DNA from: JAVBQL01 sp031549085
Lineage (GTDB): Bacteria > Spirochaetota > GWE2-31-10 > MWDO01
Assembly: GCA_031549085.1 (NCBI GenBank)
Contig: JAVBQL010000009.1
Span: 15,837 to 79,836 of the forward strand
Length of the DNA: 64,000 nt
Direction: 5' to 3'
Each line of letters starts with the position of its first letter. Positions within the stretch are counted from its first letter, which is position 1. Of the stretch, positions 55,045 to 64,000 are shown piece after piece. The position numbers and the translations under genes were made by a program. The notes under the pieces were generated by a model, which was given only the letters and a program-made list of their open reading frames with translations, ran no database searches and had not been told where the DNA came from.

Positions 55045-56142
55045 ATGAAAAGAGTATTGTTCTTATTTGTTGCAGCAATAGGCACAGTAACACTATCAAC
55101 AAAAGAGAAGCTAGAGAATCCAAGACATTTAAATGAAACACCATTAAAAGAGAACATAAAATCTAACATTAAAAAATCAAAAGAGATAAATAAACTTAAT
55201 GATATTGAAGATATAACATATGGACATAACGATTATATCAATTCAGTAGCCTTCTCTCCTGATGGGAAATATGCAATATCAGGCTCTGATGATAAGACCA
55301 TTAAACTTTGGGATCTTCGCAATGGAAAAAAGATAAAAACATTTATGGGGCACAGCAGCAACATATATACTGTAGCCTTCTCCCCTGATGGCAAATATAT
55401 ACTCTCTGGCTCATCAGACAAAACAATCAGGTTATGGGATATATCAAAAGGAAAGGTGGTAAAAATCCTTTCAGGACATACAAGCTTTGTCTATTCGGTG
55501 GCGTTTTCTTATAATGGAAGGTATGCTGTCTCTGGCTCTGGAGATAAAACTATAAAGTTATGGGATATAGCTAAAGGAAGGGTGGTAAAAACTCTCTCTG
55601 GACATAAAGGCAGTGTAAAATCTGTCGTATTCTCTCGCAGTATAAAATATGTACTCTCTGGTTCTGATGATAAAACTATCAAACTTTGGGATATATCAAA
55701 GAGAAAAGTAATTAAAAATATATCAGGGCACAAAGGTGGCGTAAAGAGAGCAGTCTTTTCACCAGATGGAAGACACCTTGTCTCATGTTCTGATGATAGA
55801 ACAGTTAAACTTTGGGATACGAGAAAGGGAAAGATAGTAAAGACTCTCACCGGACATATCAATGATGTAAATTCTGTGGTTCTCTCCCCTGATGGCAAAT
55901 ATGCGCTATCTGGTGGAGGTGATAATAGTATAAAGGTGTGGGATATATTTAGTGGGAAAGAGATAAAATCCTTTTATGGACATATGGGCTGGATAAACTC
56001 AGTAGCCCTCTCTCCTGATGGCAAATATGCAATATCAGGCTCTGATGATAAAACTATAAAGTTATGGGACATATCAAGTGGCAGAGAGGCAAAAACTATA
56101 ATAAAGCAGCATAACCAAGAATTTGTTTCATCAGCCCAATAA
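55045..56142 (+). CDS. Exported seven-bladed WD40 propeller protein
   Basis: This 365-residue protein has a signal peptide (VLFLFVAAIGTVTLS), a charged linker (about 20-60), then exactly seven WD40 repeats of 42 residues each from GHNDYINSVAF to the end. Each has GH, the strand SVAFSPDGKYxxSGSDDKTIKLWD and a terminal WD. Seven blades would close one propeller. It should be a protein-binding scaffold in the periplasm or at the surface. AAGGAG precedes the ATG. Blades 1 and 7 are very alike at DNA level, so the array probably grew by recent duplication. Confidence 0.88.
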   Translation: MKRVLFLFVAAIGTVTLSTKEKLENPRHLNETPLKENIKSNIKKSKEINKLNDIEDITYGHNDYINSVAFSPDGKYAISGSDDKTIKLWDLRNGKKIKTFMGHSSNIYTVAFSPDGKYILSGSSDKTIRLWDISKGKVVKILSGHTSFVYSVAFSYNGRYAVSGSGDKTIKLWDIAKGRVVKTLSGHKGSVKSVVFSRSIKYVLSGSDDKTIKLWDISKRKVIKNISGHKGGVKRAVFSPDGRHLVSCSDDRTVKLWDTRKGKIVKTLTGHINDVNSVVLSPDGKYALSGGGDNSIKVWDIFSGKEIKSFYGHMGWINSVALSPDGKYAISGSDDKTIKLWDISSGREAKTIIKQHNQEFVSSAQ

Positions 56143-56253
56143 AAAAGCTGACTAAAAAAATAAAAGAGAGATATCATAAAATAGAAGAAATGGAAAAGAC
56201 TGTTTTTATCTGAAAAGCAAAATATTTTTAATTTTTATTTTTTCAAAATTCTC

Positions 56254-56284
56254 TTGACTTAGAGTTAACTCTAAAGAGTACATT
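56254..56284 (+). promoter_or_regulatory. MerR-type promoter with 19-bp spacer and operator palindrome
   Basis: TTGACT (56254-56259) and TACATT (56279-56284) are separated by 19 nt. The perfect 16-bp palindrome TTAGAGTTAACTCTAA (56259-56274) fills the spacer. This is the arrangement on which MerR-family activators act by untwisting the DNA. The dyad resembles the AdhR/NmlR-type CTTGGAGT-ACTCCAAG site. No merR gene lies in the window. Confidence 0.8.
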
Positions 56285-56323
56285 ATCAATATCAAAAATA
56301 TTGATGTCAAAGGAGAGAAAAGA

Positions 56324-56865
56324 GTGAAGAAAATTTTAGTAATATCAAGTAGTCCCCGCAAGGGTGGAAACTCAGATACACTCTGTGACGAGTTTATTAA
56401 AGGGGCAATAGAGGCTGGACACAATGCTGAAAAGATTTTTCTAAAAGATCATAAAATTGAGTATTGCAGAGGCTGTCTAGCATGTACTGACACAGGTAAA
56501 TGTGTTATAAAAGATGATATGGGAGCTCTCTTAGATAAAATGCTTAGTAGCGATGTGTTTGTTATGGCGTCTCCAGTCTATTTTTATACAATGTGTGCAC
56601 AAATGAAGACCTTTATTGATAGGACAATTCCAGCATATAGAGAGTTCAAAAATAGGGATATCTACATAATTATAACTGCTGAAGATACAGACATAAAAAT
56701 GATGAAAAAAACTAAACTATTGATAGTTTTAAAGCTTTTTATGAAGATCTGCTTGAAGGTGCTAGAGAGAGAGCTATTATTTATGGTTTAGGCACTCATG
56801 GAATTAATGATATTAAGAAAATGCCAGCAATGAATGAAGCTTATGAAATGGGAAAGCTTGTATAG
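56324..56865 (+). pseudogene. NADPH-dependent FMN reductase / Fe-S flavoprotein, frameshifted
   Basis: The gene starts at GTG behind AAGGAG and encodes a flavodoxin-like protein: VISSSPRKGGNSDTLCDEFI (phosphate-binding loop), CRGCLACTDTGKCVIKDDM (cysteine motif) and ASPVYFYTMCAQMKTFIDR. After MMKKT the frame is lost; the downstream frame carries the expected ending TIDSFKAFYEDLLEGAR...YGLGTHGI...MNEAYEMGKLV up to TAG 56863-56865. The shift coincides with a tandem AAACT-AAACT at 56709-56718; removing one copy restores the frame exactly. The truncated product (155 residues) lacks the last helix. Confidence 0.85.
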
Positions 56866-56949
56866 TGGATTTAAAAACAGTATTTCTACACTAGTTCCTC
56901 TAAAATTAGAGAGATAGTGTTGATAATAAAACAAACTTCCTAAAAAAGA

Positions 56950-56988
56950 AAAGGAGAATAAATATTATTTTTACTCTCCTTTATCTTT
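56950..56988 (+). terminator. Probable terminator downstream of the flavoprotein
   Basis: AAAGGAGA (56950-56957) pairs with TCTCCTTT (56975-56982) and is followed by a T-rich tail. Confidence 0.55.
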
Positions 56989-57129
56989 TAATGTTGAATA
57001 ATAGCTTCATTATCTATCACTTCAGCAAAAGAGAATCTTTTTTAGCAAAAAAATATTGATAAAAATGTAAAAATATAATATCTTAAGATCGCTGATTTTA
57101 GCCTATATTTTGAGTTAATGGAGTCTTTC

Positions 57130-57708
57130 TTGTCTTTCGATCTTGATGGTGAAAAAGAGGATAACCTATTTCACAATGTTTTAAATGATGGTATAGTTGA
57201 AGCAATACTATTTTATGAAAACAATATAATATCTATAGATAAATTAATTGAATACACCTCTTTTACTGAAGAAAAAATAGTTGAAATAATAAATAATCTA
57301 AATGAAAAATATGAGAGTTCCATTCATGGACTCTTTATTGCAAAGGTTTCTGATGGCTTTATATTACAAATAAAGCAAGATTATCTCCACAAAATAAAAG
57401 AGCTATACAATATCAAAGGAAAAACAAAGCTTTCTAGATCAATTTTAACAGTTTTATCAATAATCGCATATAAACAGCCTATAACAAAGCTTGAAATAGA
57501 TGAAATTAGAGGAGTAAGCTCTGATAACGCTATGAAAGCACTATTGGAAAAAGATTTTATAAAGATTGTTGGTAAAAAAGAGGCTCTTGGTAAACCACTT
57601 CTTTATGGAACTACTGATGAGTTTTTAAAACAGTTTAATATAAAAGATCTTAAAGATCTGCCAAAGTTGGATGAGTTAAAAACAAAAGAGTTTAATGTTG
57701 AAGAATAG
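57130..57708 (+). CDS. scpB: Segregation and condensation protein B
   Basis: This protein of about 192 residues forms two winged-helix domains. VEAILFYENNIISIDKLIEY is the first, and LSRSILTVLSIIAYKQPITKLEIDEIRG is the diagnostic ScpB segment, followed by ALLEKDFIKIVGKKEALGKPLLYGTT. It joins ScpA and SMC in chromosome condensation. I prefer TTG 57130, with GGAG 6 nt upstream, over ATG 57118, which lies across that site; the difference is four residues. The 3' end overlaps rluB by 14 nt. Confidence 0.9.
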   Translation: MSFDLDGEKEDNLFHNVLNDGIVEAILFYENNIISIDKLIEYTSFTEEKIVEIINNLNEKYESSIHGLFIAKVSDGFILQIKQDYLHKIKELYNIKGKTKLSRSILTVLSIIAYKQPITKLEIDEIRGVSSDNAMKALLEKDFIKIVGKKEALGKPLLYGTTDEFLKQFNIKDLKDLPKLDELKTKEFNVEE

Positions 57709-58408
57709 TATAAGGTTACAAAAATATTTGGCAAATTGCGGAGTTGCATCAAGAAGAAAAGCTGAAGAGCTTATCATTGAGGGAAAAGTAAAGGTTAATG
57801 GTGTTATTGCTGCCATTGGCTCTAAAATTAGTTTAGAAAGTGATATAGTTGAAGTTAATAATAAAAAAATTACACCAGTAGATAAGTGGTATGTGGTTTT
57901 AAACAAGCCGCCTATGGTTCTTTGCAGCAGAGATGGGAGAGATGGACGTAAAACGATCTACAATATTATAGATAATAGTGAAAAATCACTTTTTTCTGTA
58001 GGAAGGCTTGATTATAGATCGTCAGGTCTAATCCTTCTGACCAATGATGGAGATTTTGCAAATAGCATTGCTCATCCAAGAAATGAGGTTGTGAAAAGTT
58101 ATTTTGTTAAAACCAAGCAGATAATTCCAGCAAAGCTTATTGATGGATTTATGAAGGGTGTGATAGTTAACAATATTAGCTATAAAGCTAAAGATATCAA
58201 GATACTTGATGATTATGCTCTTCAAGTCTACCTTGTTGAGGGTAAAAAAAGAGAGATTCGAGAGGTTTTTAATAGTTTTTCTATAGATATAGTTGTACTT
58301 AGAAGAGAGTCTTTGGGAAAGCTAAAATTAAACTCTCTATCTATAAATGAAGGTGAATATAAAATTTATAAAAAAGAAGAATTGGAAAAAATGATATATG
58401 GAAAATAG
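57695..58408 (+). CDS. rluB: 23S rRNA pseudouridine synthase, RluB/RsuA family
   Basis: This 237-residue protein has an N-terminal S4 RNA-binding domain (IRLQKYLANCGVASRRKAEE) and a catalytic domain with VGRLDYRSSGLILLTNDGDF, whose Asp attacks the uridine. KKREIREVFN near the C-terminus is typical of the family. It is assigned to RluB, rather than RsuA, from its position beside scpB. It overlaps scpB and, by 11 nt, cmk. Confidence 0.88.
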   Translation: MLKNSIRLQKYLANCGVASRRKAEELIIEGKVKVNGVIAAIGSKISLESDIVEVNNKKITPVDKWYVVLNKPPMVLCSRDGRDGRKTIYNIIDNSEKSLFSVGRLDYRSSGLILLTNDGDFANSIAHPRNEVVKSYFVKTKQIIPAKLIDGFMKGVIVNNISYKAKDIKILDDYALQVYLVEGKKREIREVFNSFSIDIVVLRRESLGKLKLNSLSINEGEYKIYKKEELEKMIYGK

Positions 58409-59045
58409 TAAAAAACTTATAGTTGCTATAGATGGACCTGCAGGTTCAGGTAAGAGTACAGTTGCAAAAATCATTGCTAAAAATTTAGACATTGAGTATG
58501 TTGACTCGGGTTCTATTTATCGTGGAATTACTAAAAAAATACTTGACAGTAATATAAAAATAGATGATCATAACGAAATTGTTTTTTTCTTAGAAAAACT
58601 GGATATAAATCTAGATTCTGGAAAAGTAATAATAAACGGTGAGGATGTTACTCCTTACATAAGAACAAAAGAGGTTACGGAGCTTGTTTCACCTGTCTCT
58701 GCAAATGTTGATATCAGGCTTAAAGTAAACAGTTTTCTTACCTCCTATTCAAAAAATAGATCCATAATTATGGACGGAAGAGATATAGGAACAGTGGTGT
58801 TCCCTTTTGCAAACTATAAGTTCTATCTTGATGCCTCTGTTGAAATAAGGGCATTAAGGAGATTTAAAGAGGGACACAGCGATATGACATTAGAGGAGAT
58901 AAAAAACTCTATTTCTAGAAGGGATGAGTCCGACAAAAACAAAACTTTTGGTGCTTTAAAAATTGCTGAAGATGCAATTTATTTAGATACAACTAAATTA
59001 TCAATTGATGAGGTTGTAGATAAGATTGTTAATTTAATTAAATAG
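58398..59045 (+). CDS. cmk: Cytidylate kinase
   Basis: This 215-residue kinase phosphorylates CMP and dCMP. The P-loop is AIDGPAGSGKSTVAK, followed by LDIEYVDSGSIYRGIT, the nucleotide-binding IIMDGRDIGTVVFPFANYKFYLDAS and an SRRDESDKN lid. It overlaps rluB by 11 nt and is followed by rpsA after 15 nt, the classical cmk-rpsA pair. Confidence 0.95.
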   Translation: MENSKKLIVAIDGPAGSGKSTVAKIIAKNLDIEYVDSGSIYRGITKKILDSNIKIDDHNEIVFFLEKLDINLDSGKVIINGEDVTPYIRTKEVTELVSPVSANVDIRLKVNSFLTSYSKNRSIIMDGRDIGTVVFPFANYKFYLDASVEIRALRRFKEGHSDMTLEEIKNSISRRDESDKNKTFGALKIAEDAIYLDTTKLSIDEVVDKIVNLIK

Positions 59046-59060
59046 ACGGAGAAAAAGAAG

Positions 59061-60815
59061 ATGAGTGATTTCGATTTGGAGAAGGGCTACATTGAAAGTT
59101 TTAAGGATATAGAGGAGAACTCGCTGATAAGTGCAAAAGTCGTTGATATAAGCGGCGATACCGTCTTTTTAGACGTTAGTTTAAAGTCAGAAGCTAAGCT
59201 TTCTACTTCTGAGTTTGATGTTTTGCCAAAGATTAATGACACAATAGAGCTGTTCTTAATAAGAATGGAGGATAGAAACGGAGATCCAGTTGTTTCTAAG
59301 AAAAAAGCAGATCAACTAAAAGAGAAGAGAGAGCTAATAAATACATACAAGAAGAGAGAAAATCTTGAGGGCACTATCACAGCAGTGAAGAATAATGGCT
59401 TTCAAGTTAAATATAAAAATGTTTATGGATTTATTCCATTTTCCCTATTCGATTTTTCAAGAATTGAGAATCCATCTAAGTTCTTGAATACAAATGTTAA
59501 GTTTTCTATTGAAAAACTAATACTAAAAGATGGTAGCAGACAGCAACAACAGAGAAGACCTCAAGGTAAATTTCAAAATAATAAAAATGCTAAACAAAAC
59601 CTAGCTCAACAAGTTGATGAAGAGTTTATTGCAAACAGAAAAAAGGTACTTAATGAAGAGAATAAGGTGCTTAAACTATCATTTCTTGAAAATAAGCAAG
59701 AGGGAGATGTTGTTGAGGGTGAAGTAAAAACTATCACTGCTTTTGGTGCGTTTGTTGATTTAAGAGGAGTTGAAGCTCTTTTGCATATAAAAGATATCTC
59801 TTGGGCAAAAATAGCGAAAGTAGAGGACGCTTTAAAGGTGGGAGACAAACTATCTGTTAAGATTTTATCAATTGATAAAACTAATGGAAAGGTCTCTGTT
59901 GGTTTAAAACAGACTTTAGCAGAGCCTTGGACACTATTTATTGAAAAATATAAAGAGAATGATGTTGTAGTTGGAACTGTTACATCTCTTGTCTCTTATG
60001 GTGTATTTGTAAAAATTATTGATGGAGTTGAGGGACTTCTTCATATATCTGATATGTCATGGACAAAAAATGTTAGAAATCCTTCTGAACTACTTAAAAA
60101 AGGTCAACAAATTGAGGTTAAAATTGTTAATATTGATGAAGAGAACAAGAAAATAAATCTTAGCTTGAAACACCTATTGGCAAATCCATGGGATAAGGCA
60201 GAAGATAAATATAAAGTTGGGACTCTTGTTAAGGGAACAATAAAGAGTATAGTAGCTTTTGGTCTATTTTTGGAATTAGAAGAGGGAATTGATGCTCTAT
60301 TGCATATAGATGATATCTCTTGGACAGAGACTCCAAAAAATCTTCATAAAGACTACAAAGTTGCTGATTCACTTGATGTTATTATCCTTCAATGTGATAC
60401 AAAAAACAATAAAATAAAAGTTGGAATAAAACAAATATCTGAAGACCCATGGAAAAAATTGAGCGATCTATACAAAACTGGAGATTCAATAGAGTGTACA
60501 GTAGAGAGTGTAGATGACAATAAAGGATTATATGTAAAAGTAACAGATAATGTATACACATATATACCATTTAACCATATTGGGTATGGAAAAACAGAAG
60601 AGATAAAAGCTAAAGCAATGAAAGACTTTAAAGCTGGAGATAAAATACAAGCTATCTTAACAGAGTTCAATCCTAGAAAACAGCTTATAAAACTTTCTAT
60701 AAAAGAATTCATAAAAAAAGAAGAAAATAAGAAAGTATCAGAGTTCTTGCATGGAAATGAAGATGAGAAGTTCACTTTAGGTGATATGTTAAGATCTAAA
60801 AATAGTGATAATTAA
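59061..60815 (+). CDS. rpsA: 30S ribosomal protein S1
   Basis: This 584-residue protein has about six S1 domains, near 15-85, 100-165, 213-280, 300-368, 385-455 and 470-545. The central ones show the GxVxxxxxFGxFV...GxxGLLHxxxxSW pattern. A Gln/Arg/Asn-rich insert (DGSRQQQQRRPQGKFQNNK) sits between domains 2 and 3. S1 binds mRNA at the ribosome. CGGAG precedes the ATG. Confidence 0.94.
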   Translation: MSDFDLEKGYIESFKDIEENSLISAKVVDISGDTVFLDVSLKSEAKLSTSEFDVLPKINDTIELFLIRMEDRNGDPVVSKKKADQLKEKRELINTYKKRENLEGTITAVKNNGFQVKYKNVYGFIPFSLFDFSRIENPSKFLNTNVKFSIEKLILKDGSRQQQQRRPQGKFQNNKNAKQNLAQQVDEEFIANRKKVLNEENKVLKLSFLENKQEGDVVEGEVKTITAFGAFVDLRGVEALLHIKDISWAKIAKVEDALKVGDKLSVKILSIDKTNGKVSVGLKQTLAEPWTLFIEKYKENDVVVGTVTSLVSYGVFVKIIDGVEGLLHISDMSWTKNVRNPSELLKKGQQIEVKIVNIDEENKKINLSLKHLLANPWDKAEDKYKVGTLVKGTIKSIVAFGLFLELEEGIDALLHIDDISWTETPKNLHKDYKVADSLDVIILQCDTKNNKIKVGIKQISEDPWKKLSDLYKTGDSIECTVESVDDNKGLYVKVTDNVYTYIPFNHIGYGKTEEIKAKAMKDFKAGDKIQAILTEFNPRKQLIKLSIKEFIKKEENKKVSEFLHGNEDEKFTLGDMLRSKNSDN

Positions 60816-60839
60816 AAATAAAGGTTTAAGGGTTTTATT

Positions 60840-61511
60840 ATGAGTAAACAAAATATTATTAGAGAATCAAACAATCCTCTCTCAAATAAGGGGAAACTTA
60901 TATCTATTATAGTTATATCTGTTCTCTTTGTATCTTTCTGTCTCTTTTTTACTTTATATCTTACTAATGATAAAAAAAACAGAAACTCTGCAGAGCTTTT
61001 TGAAAATGCATATATAATGATAACAAAAGATTTTAATAGTGCCAATTTCTATTCAAAAGAGGAGATGGCAAAAGAGATTTTACCAATACTTGATGAAATC
61101 ATTGCAAAGTATCCAAATACTAACTCTGGCAAGAGAGCTCTCTTCTATAAAGGATATGTTCTATACTATCTAAATAAATTTGATGAGGCTATCCTAGTTT
61201 TTGAAAAGATAACTAATAAAATGAACTACTATCTAAAAGATAAATCATACTATTTTCTATCATATTGCTATGAAAACAAGGGAGACGTCAATAAAGCGAT
61301 AGAAACTCTATCTGTATTCGATAATAAAATGAAGGATTCTTACTATAACTCTCTATCATACTATCGAATTGCTTCTCTTTATGAGGAGAAGGGAGATAAA
61401 AGCAGTGCTCTTATCTATTACAAAAAGATAGTTGATTTGCCTAATGATTCATCTCAAAAAGCTAATGCTAAGAAAAGAATTGCTATTATTGAAAATGATA
61501 TTGCACTTTAA
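60840..61511 (+). CDS. Membrane-anchored TPR protein
   Basis: This 223-residue protein has a short cytoplasmic N-terminus, one membrane helix (about 20-42, LISIIVISVLFVSFCLFFTLYL) and a periplasmic TPR domain with YKGYVLYYLNKFDEAILVFEKI and YRIASLYEEKGDKSSALIYYKKI repeats. It follows rpsA after 24 nt. It may act as an assembly scaffold in the envelope, but that is an inference. Confidence 0.75.
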   Translation: MSKQNIIRESNNPLSNKGKLISIIVISVLFVSFCLFFTLYLTNDKKNRNSAELFENAYIMITKDFNSANFYSKEEMAKEILPILDEIIAKYPNTNSGKRALFYKGYVLYYLNKFDEAILVFEKITNKMNYYLKDKSYYFLSYCYENKGDVNKAIETLSVFDNKMKDSYYNSLSYYRIASLYEEKGDKSSALIYYKKIVDLPNDSSQKANAKKRIAIIENDIAL

Positions 61512-61533
61512 TTCTTAGGTCTAATTATATTAA

Positions 61534-62940
61534 ATGTACAAGAGTAGAAAGATAGGTATAATAAAAAAAATTCTTTTTGCTCTTGTCTTTTTTCTTATTA
61601 TATCTATTATATTAAACATTTCAGTAAATAATTTTGAACCTTTCAAAAACTGGAATTCATCTTTTAATGAGAGCTTAAGAAATATTTTTATATCTTTTAA
61701 ATTTAATCTATTCAAAAACAGGATAGATCAAAAATATATATTAGATAGTGAAAATATAGCAAATAAAACTATACCAGAAACAATTATAGAAAATAATAAC
61801 TTGGTAACAACCTACCCTCTTTTATCTGTAGATTATGAGATTAAATCTACAAATATAACAAACATAGAAAGCTTTAAAAAGCCAGATATTATCTATCTTA
61901 ATGGATTAACTATATCAAAAAGGAAAAACAATCATTACCAATTAGCAAAAAAAGAGTATAAATTAAAAGTACCTAACAACAACAATGATATTTTAACTGA
62001 AAATATGATAGATTCATTAAAAGCCCAAATAGATAAAATAAATTTTGATTTCAAACTGGAATTAGAAAATACAAAATCTAGATATGAGACTATAAATCAT
62101 AAAATAGTAGATAATATCAAGAAATACATATCAAATAAAAGCAATTTACCCAAAGAGGTAAATAGGCAAATAGAGATAGTAATTTTAGAAAAAGAAAATT
62201 TTCTCTATTTAGATGAATTATTAAAAGAACTTATCTACATGTTGGAATTAGAAAATTCATCTAAAAATAATGAATTCAAAAATGATATAAAATTCTTAAA
62301 AAAACAGCATAACAAACTAATAAAGTTAAATGTTAACAATAATTTAAATCTAAACCTATATGATTTTTTATACAATGAAAAAGAAATTTTCTTTGAAACT
62401 CTAAACTTACTTTATGAAAATATAACCTACTCTTCACTATTTTTTAATATAGAAGAGTATCTTAAGAAAAATGGATACACTGTTACTGCAACAAAACAAA
62501 AGCTTGAATTAGTAAAAAATAGTGATATTTATATAATCAATCTAAATAGTGGAGAACTCATAATAAATTATATTATTTTAACAGATAAAAATAATAATAA
62601 AGTACACAAAACACCTGCTGGTCAAATGAGTGAAAAAAATATTATAATAAACAGTATCCTAACAATAATAAGTAAAAATGATATAAAAGAGGTAAAAAAT
62701 AGCGTTTTTATTATCATGTTAATTACTCTATTTTTCTATGCTATATCTTTTTTTATGCAATTCAAAAATATCATATTCAGATTTCTATTCATAATTTTTT
62801 TACCTTTTTTCACCTCCTTTTTACTTGCTTTTTTACTCTTTGTTCTGTATAATTTATTGGTAGACTTATCTATTTTTTTAATATTTTTTTCTATCTATTT
62901 GATATTTTTAATAATACAAAAGAGGATGTTTGCTATATGA
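61534..62940 (+). CDS. Hypothetical membrane protein
   Basis: This 468-residue protein of unknown family has an N-terminal membrane helix (about 10-30, IIKKILFALVFFLIISIILN). A long periplasmic part rich in Asn, Lys, Ile and Glu with coiled-coil tendency (about 150-240) follows, and then a C-terminal cluster of three to four membrane helices (about 385-460). No Shine-Dalgarno stands out. It overlaps the next lipoprotein gene by 4 nt, so the two probably act together in the envelope. Confidence 0.65.
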   Translation: MYKSRKIGIIKKILFALVFFLIISIILNISVNNFEPFKNWNSSFNESLRNIFISFKFNLFKNRIDQKYILDSENIANKTIPETIIENNNLVTTYPLLSVDYEIKSTNITNIESFKKPDIIYLNGLTISKRKNNHYQLAKKEYKLKVPNNNNDILTENMIDSLKAQIDKINFDFKLELENTKSRYETINHKIVDNIKKYISNKSNLPKEVNRQIEIVILEKENFLYLDELLKELIYMLELENSSKNNEFKNDIKFLKKQHNKLIKLNVNNNLNLNLYDFLYNEKEIFFETLNLLYENITYSSLFFNIEEYLKKNGYTVTATKQKLELVKNSDIYIINLNSGELIINYIILTDKNNNKVHKTPAGQMSEKNIIINSILTIISKNDIKEVKNSVFIIMLITLFFYAISFFMQFKNIIFRFLFIIFLPFFTSFLLAFLLFVLYNLLVDLSIFLIFFSIYLIFLIIQKRMFAI

Positions 62941-63845
62941 GATACAAAATTATTGTGACTGTTTTTATGTTTTTTACTCTATTTTTTATTGGATGCGGAA
63001 TAGAGGATACAACATATATTAAAGAGATAGAAAACTTAAATGTCTATAACAATAGAACAACTAATGTTAGACTTAGATTTAGTGGATTTAACCAAGAAGA
63101 GGGGGTTGATGGAAAATATCTCTTTGTTGGTTATGATATATATTACTATTTTACAAGCAGAGCTGATGCAAAAAAAGCCAATGTCTATATGCCACTTAAA
63201 GATAAAGAATCTCCTTCAAGAGTCTTTGATCCTGTATATCCTCTAATAAAATCTAATAATAAACTAATCTATTTTCCAAATGACGATGATAATAAAGCTA
63301 GATTTCCTGTTGCATCCTTTCCAAGAAGCATGCTTGATTTTTATAGAACCACAACATTTCCTGTTACAGAGGATATGATAAAGAAGATATTAGAACAGAG
63401 TAGAAATGATAATGTACAGTTTGGATTTGAGCTTGCAGGAGTAAATGGATTGAGAGATGCTACCAGTGATTCTGATGATTCTGCAAATCCATACATTGAT
63501 TCTACAGGCAGCTATATCTATTTAGGTGGAATATTTCCTGACTATAGTGAATATTCTGATAAAGATTGGGGAGTAAAACAGACACAAGAGCAGATAGATG
63601 ATGGAAACCCTTTTTTAGGTTTTTACGATAGGGACTATTATGACAACCATAGTCCAAAAATAGAGCCTATAGAGGGAAATCCAAATCTACCATCTGGAAC
63701 TGTAAAATATAGAGTATATTTTTATGTTATAGCAAAAGGATTTAATTCTAGTTTTGAGCGTAATCAGAATTATATACTATCAGATCCTTCAAATATTGTT
63801 GAAGTAATATTTGAAGTATATAATAATACTCGTAAGCAAAATTAA
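62937..63845 (+). CDS. Hypothetical lipoprotein
   Basis: This 302-residue protein has a signal peptide ending FFTLFFIGC (lipobox). The mature part is rich in Tyr, Asp and Asn, with VRLRFSGFNQEEG, LFVGYDIYYYFTSRADA and YRVYFYVIAKGFN, and is probably strand-rich. I do not recognise a family. It overlaps the membrane protein by 4 nt (ATGA) and is followed by another lipoprotein. Confidence 0.7.
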   Translation: MRYKIIVTVFMFFTLFFIGCGIEDTTYIKEIENLNVYNNRTTNVRLRFSGFNQEEGVDGKYLFVGYDIYYYFTSRADAKKANVYMPLKDKESPSRVFDPVYPLIKSNNKLIYFPNDDDNKARFPVASFPRSMLDFYRTTTFPVTEDMIKKILEQSRNDNVQFGFELAGVNGLRDATSDSDDSANPYIDSTGSYIYLGGIFPDYSEYSDKDWGVKQTQEQIDDGNPFLGFYDRDYYDNHSPKIEPIEGNPNLPSGTVKYRVYFYVIAKGFNSSFERNQNYILSDPSNIVEVIFEVYNNTRKQN

Positions 63846-63915
63846 AATATTTATCTTTCCTTTTTTATCTTTTTTTGTTACTATTTAAGTAAATTATAAA
63901 AAGGATTCTTAAAAA

Positions 63916-64000
63916 ATGAAAAAGAATTGTTGTTTTTTCTTTCTGATTTGTATATTGTCAATGTTTCTGACAAGTTGTTTTAAGCCATCATCAAATACCC
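63916..64000 (+). CDS. Lipoprotein, N-terminal fragment
   Basis: ATG 63916 follows an AAGGA site. The 28 visible residues include a signal peptide with the lipobox MFLTSC followed by FKPSSNT. The window ends here, so the function cannot be read. Confidence 0.7.
   Translation, partial: MKKNCCFFFLICILSMFLTSCFKPSSNT

Overview
The window is AT-rich, gene-dense bacterial DNA. It carries many lipoproteins with clear lipoboxes, a TonB/ExbBD system, OmpA-type proteins and a methyl-accepting chemotaxis protein, so the cell is diderm and motile or at least sensing. The orders rplU-prp-rpmA-obgE-nadD and scpB-rluB-cmk-rpsA, the abundance of lipoproteins and the low GC content suggest a spirochaete (Spirochaetota). 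That is an inference from gene order and style, not a phylogeny. Start codons TTG and GTG are common and Shine-Dalgarno sites are usually GGAG. No rRNA, CRISPR array, prophage or intact insertion sequence was seen.

Layout. 1-5800: an amino-acid-binding lipoprotein (cut by the window edge), NAD+ synthetase, a CAU-anticodon tRNA, the L21/Prp/L27 ribosomal cluster, ObgE, NadD and a small membrane protein. 5800-10905: a chemoreceptor followed by a lipoprotein-exbB-exbD-exbD-tonB operon. 11100-19410: a giant lipoprotein with two different GH13 starch-active catalytic modules and repeated Ig-like domains, then a beta-helix lipoprotein. 19800-24060: fabH and fabF (convergent), aroC and a putative outer-membrane protein. 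24268-28400: lspA, an OmpA-like protein and two oligopeptide ABC transporter genes. 28426-28597: an unexplained 24-bp-stem RNA or mobile element. 28812-33044: pheT, pheS and an HD hydrolase. 33261-36911: a serine-type sulfatase with its radical-SAM maturase. 37178-37513: a strong promoter, a 6S-like structured RNA and tandem terminators. 37721-45005: an OmpA-like protein overlapping a giant beta-helix lipoprotein. 45172-47109: a PIN toxin with a small partner, then hemW. 47294-51492: leuS, a tiny Cys-rich ORF in a tRNA-like element, a Nim-like flavoprotein and a frameshifted gene. 51509-56865: a TPR protein, gyrA, a secreted seven-bladed WD40 propeller behind four 11-bp repeats, and a frameshifted flavoprotein behind a MerR-type promoter. 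57118-64000: scpB-rluB-cmk-rpsA-TPR and two unknown envelope genes plus a cut lipoprotein.

How it fits together. Much of the accessory content concerns the cell surface and polymer scavenging: starch debranching and hydrolysis, sulfate-ester hydrolysis, TonB-energised uptake and peptide import. The rest is housekeeping. The least explained signals are the hairpin RNA/MITE at 28426-28597, the 6S-like locus at 37212-37513, the tiny CGSCGYY peptide at 49986, the phased repeats at 54926-54969, and two genes broken by very small frameshifts.
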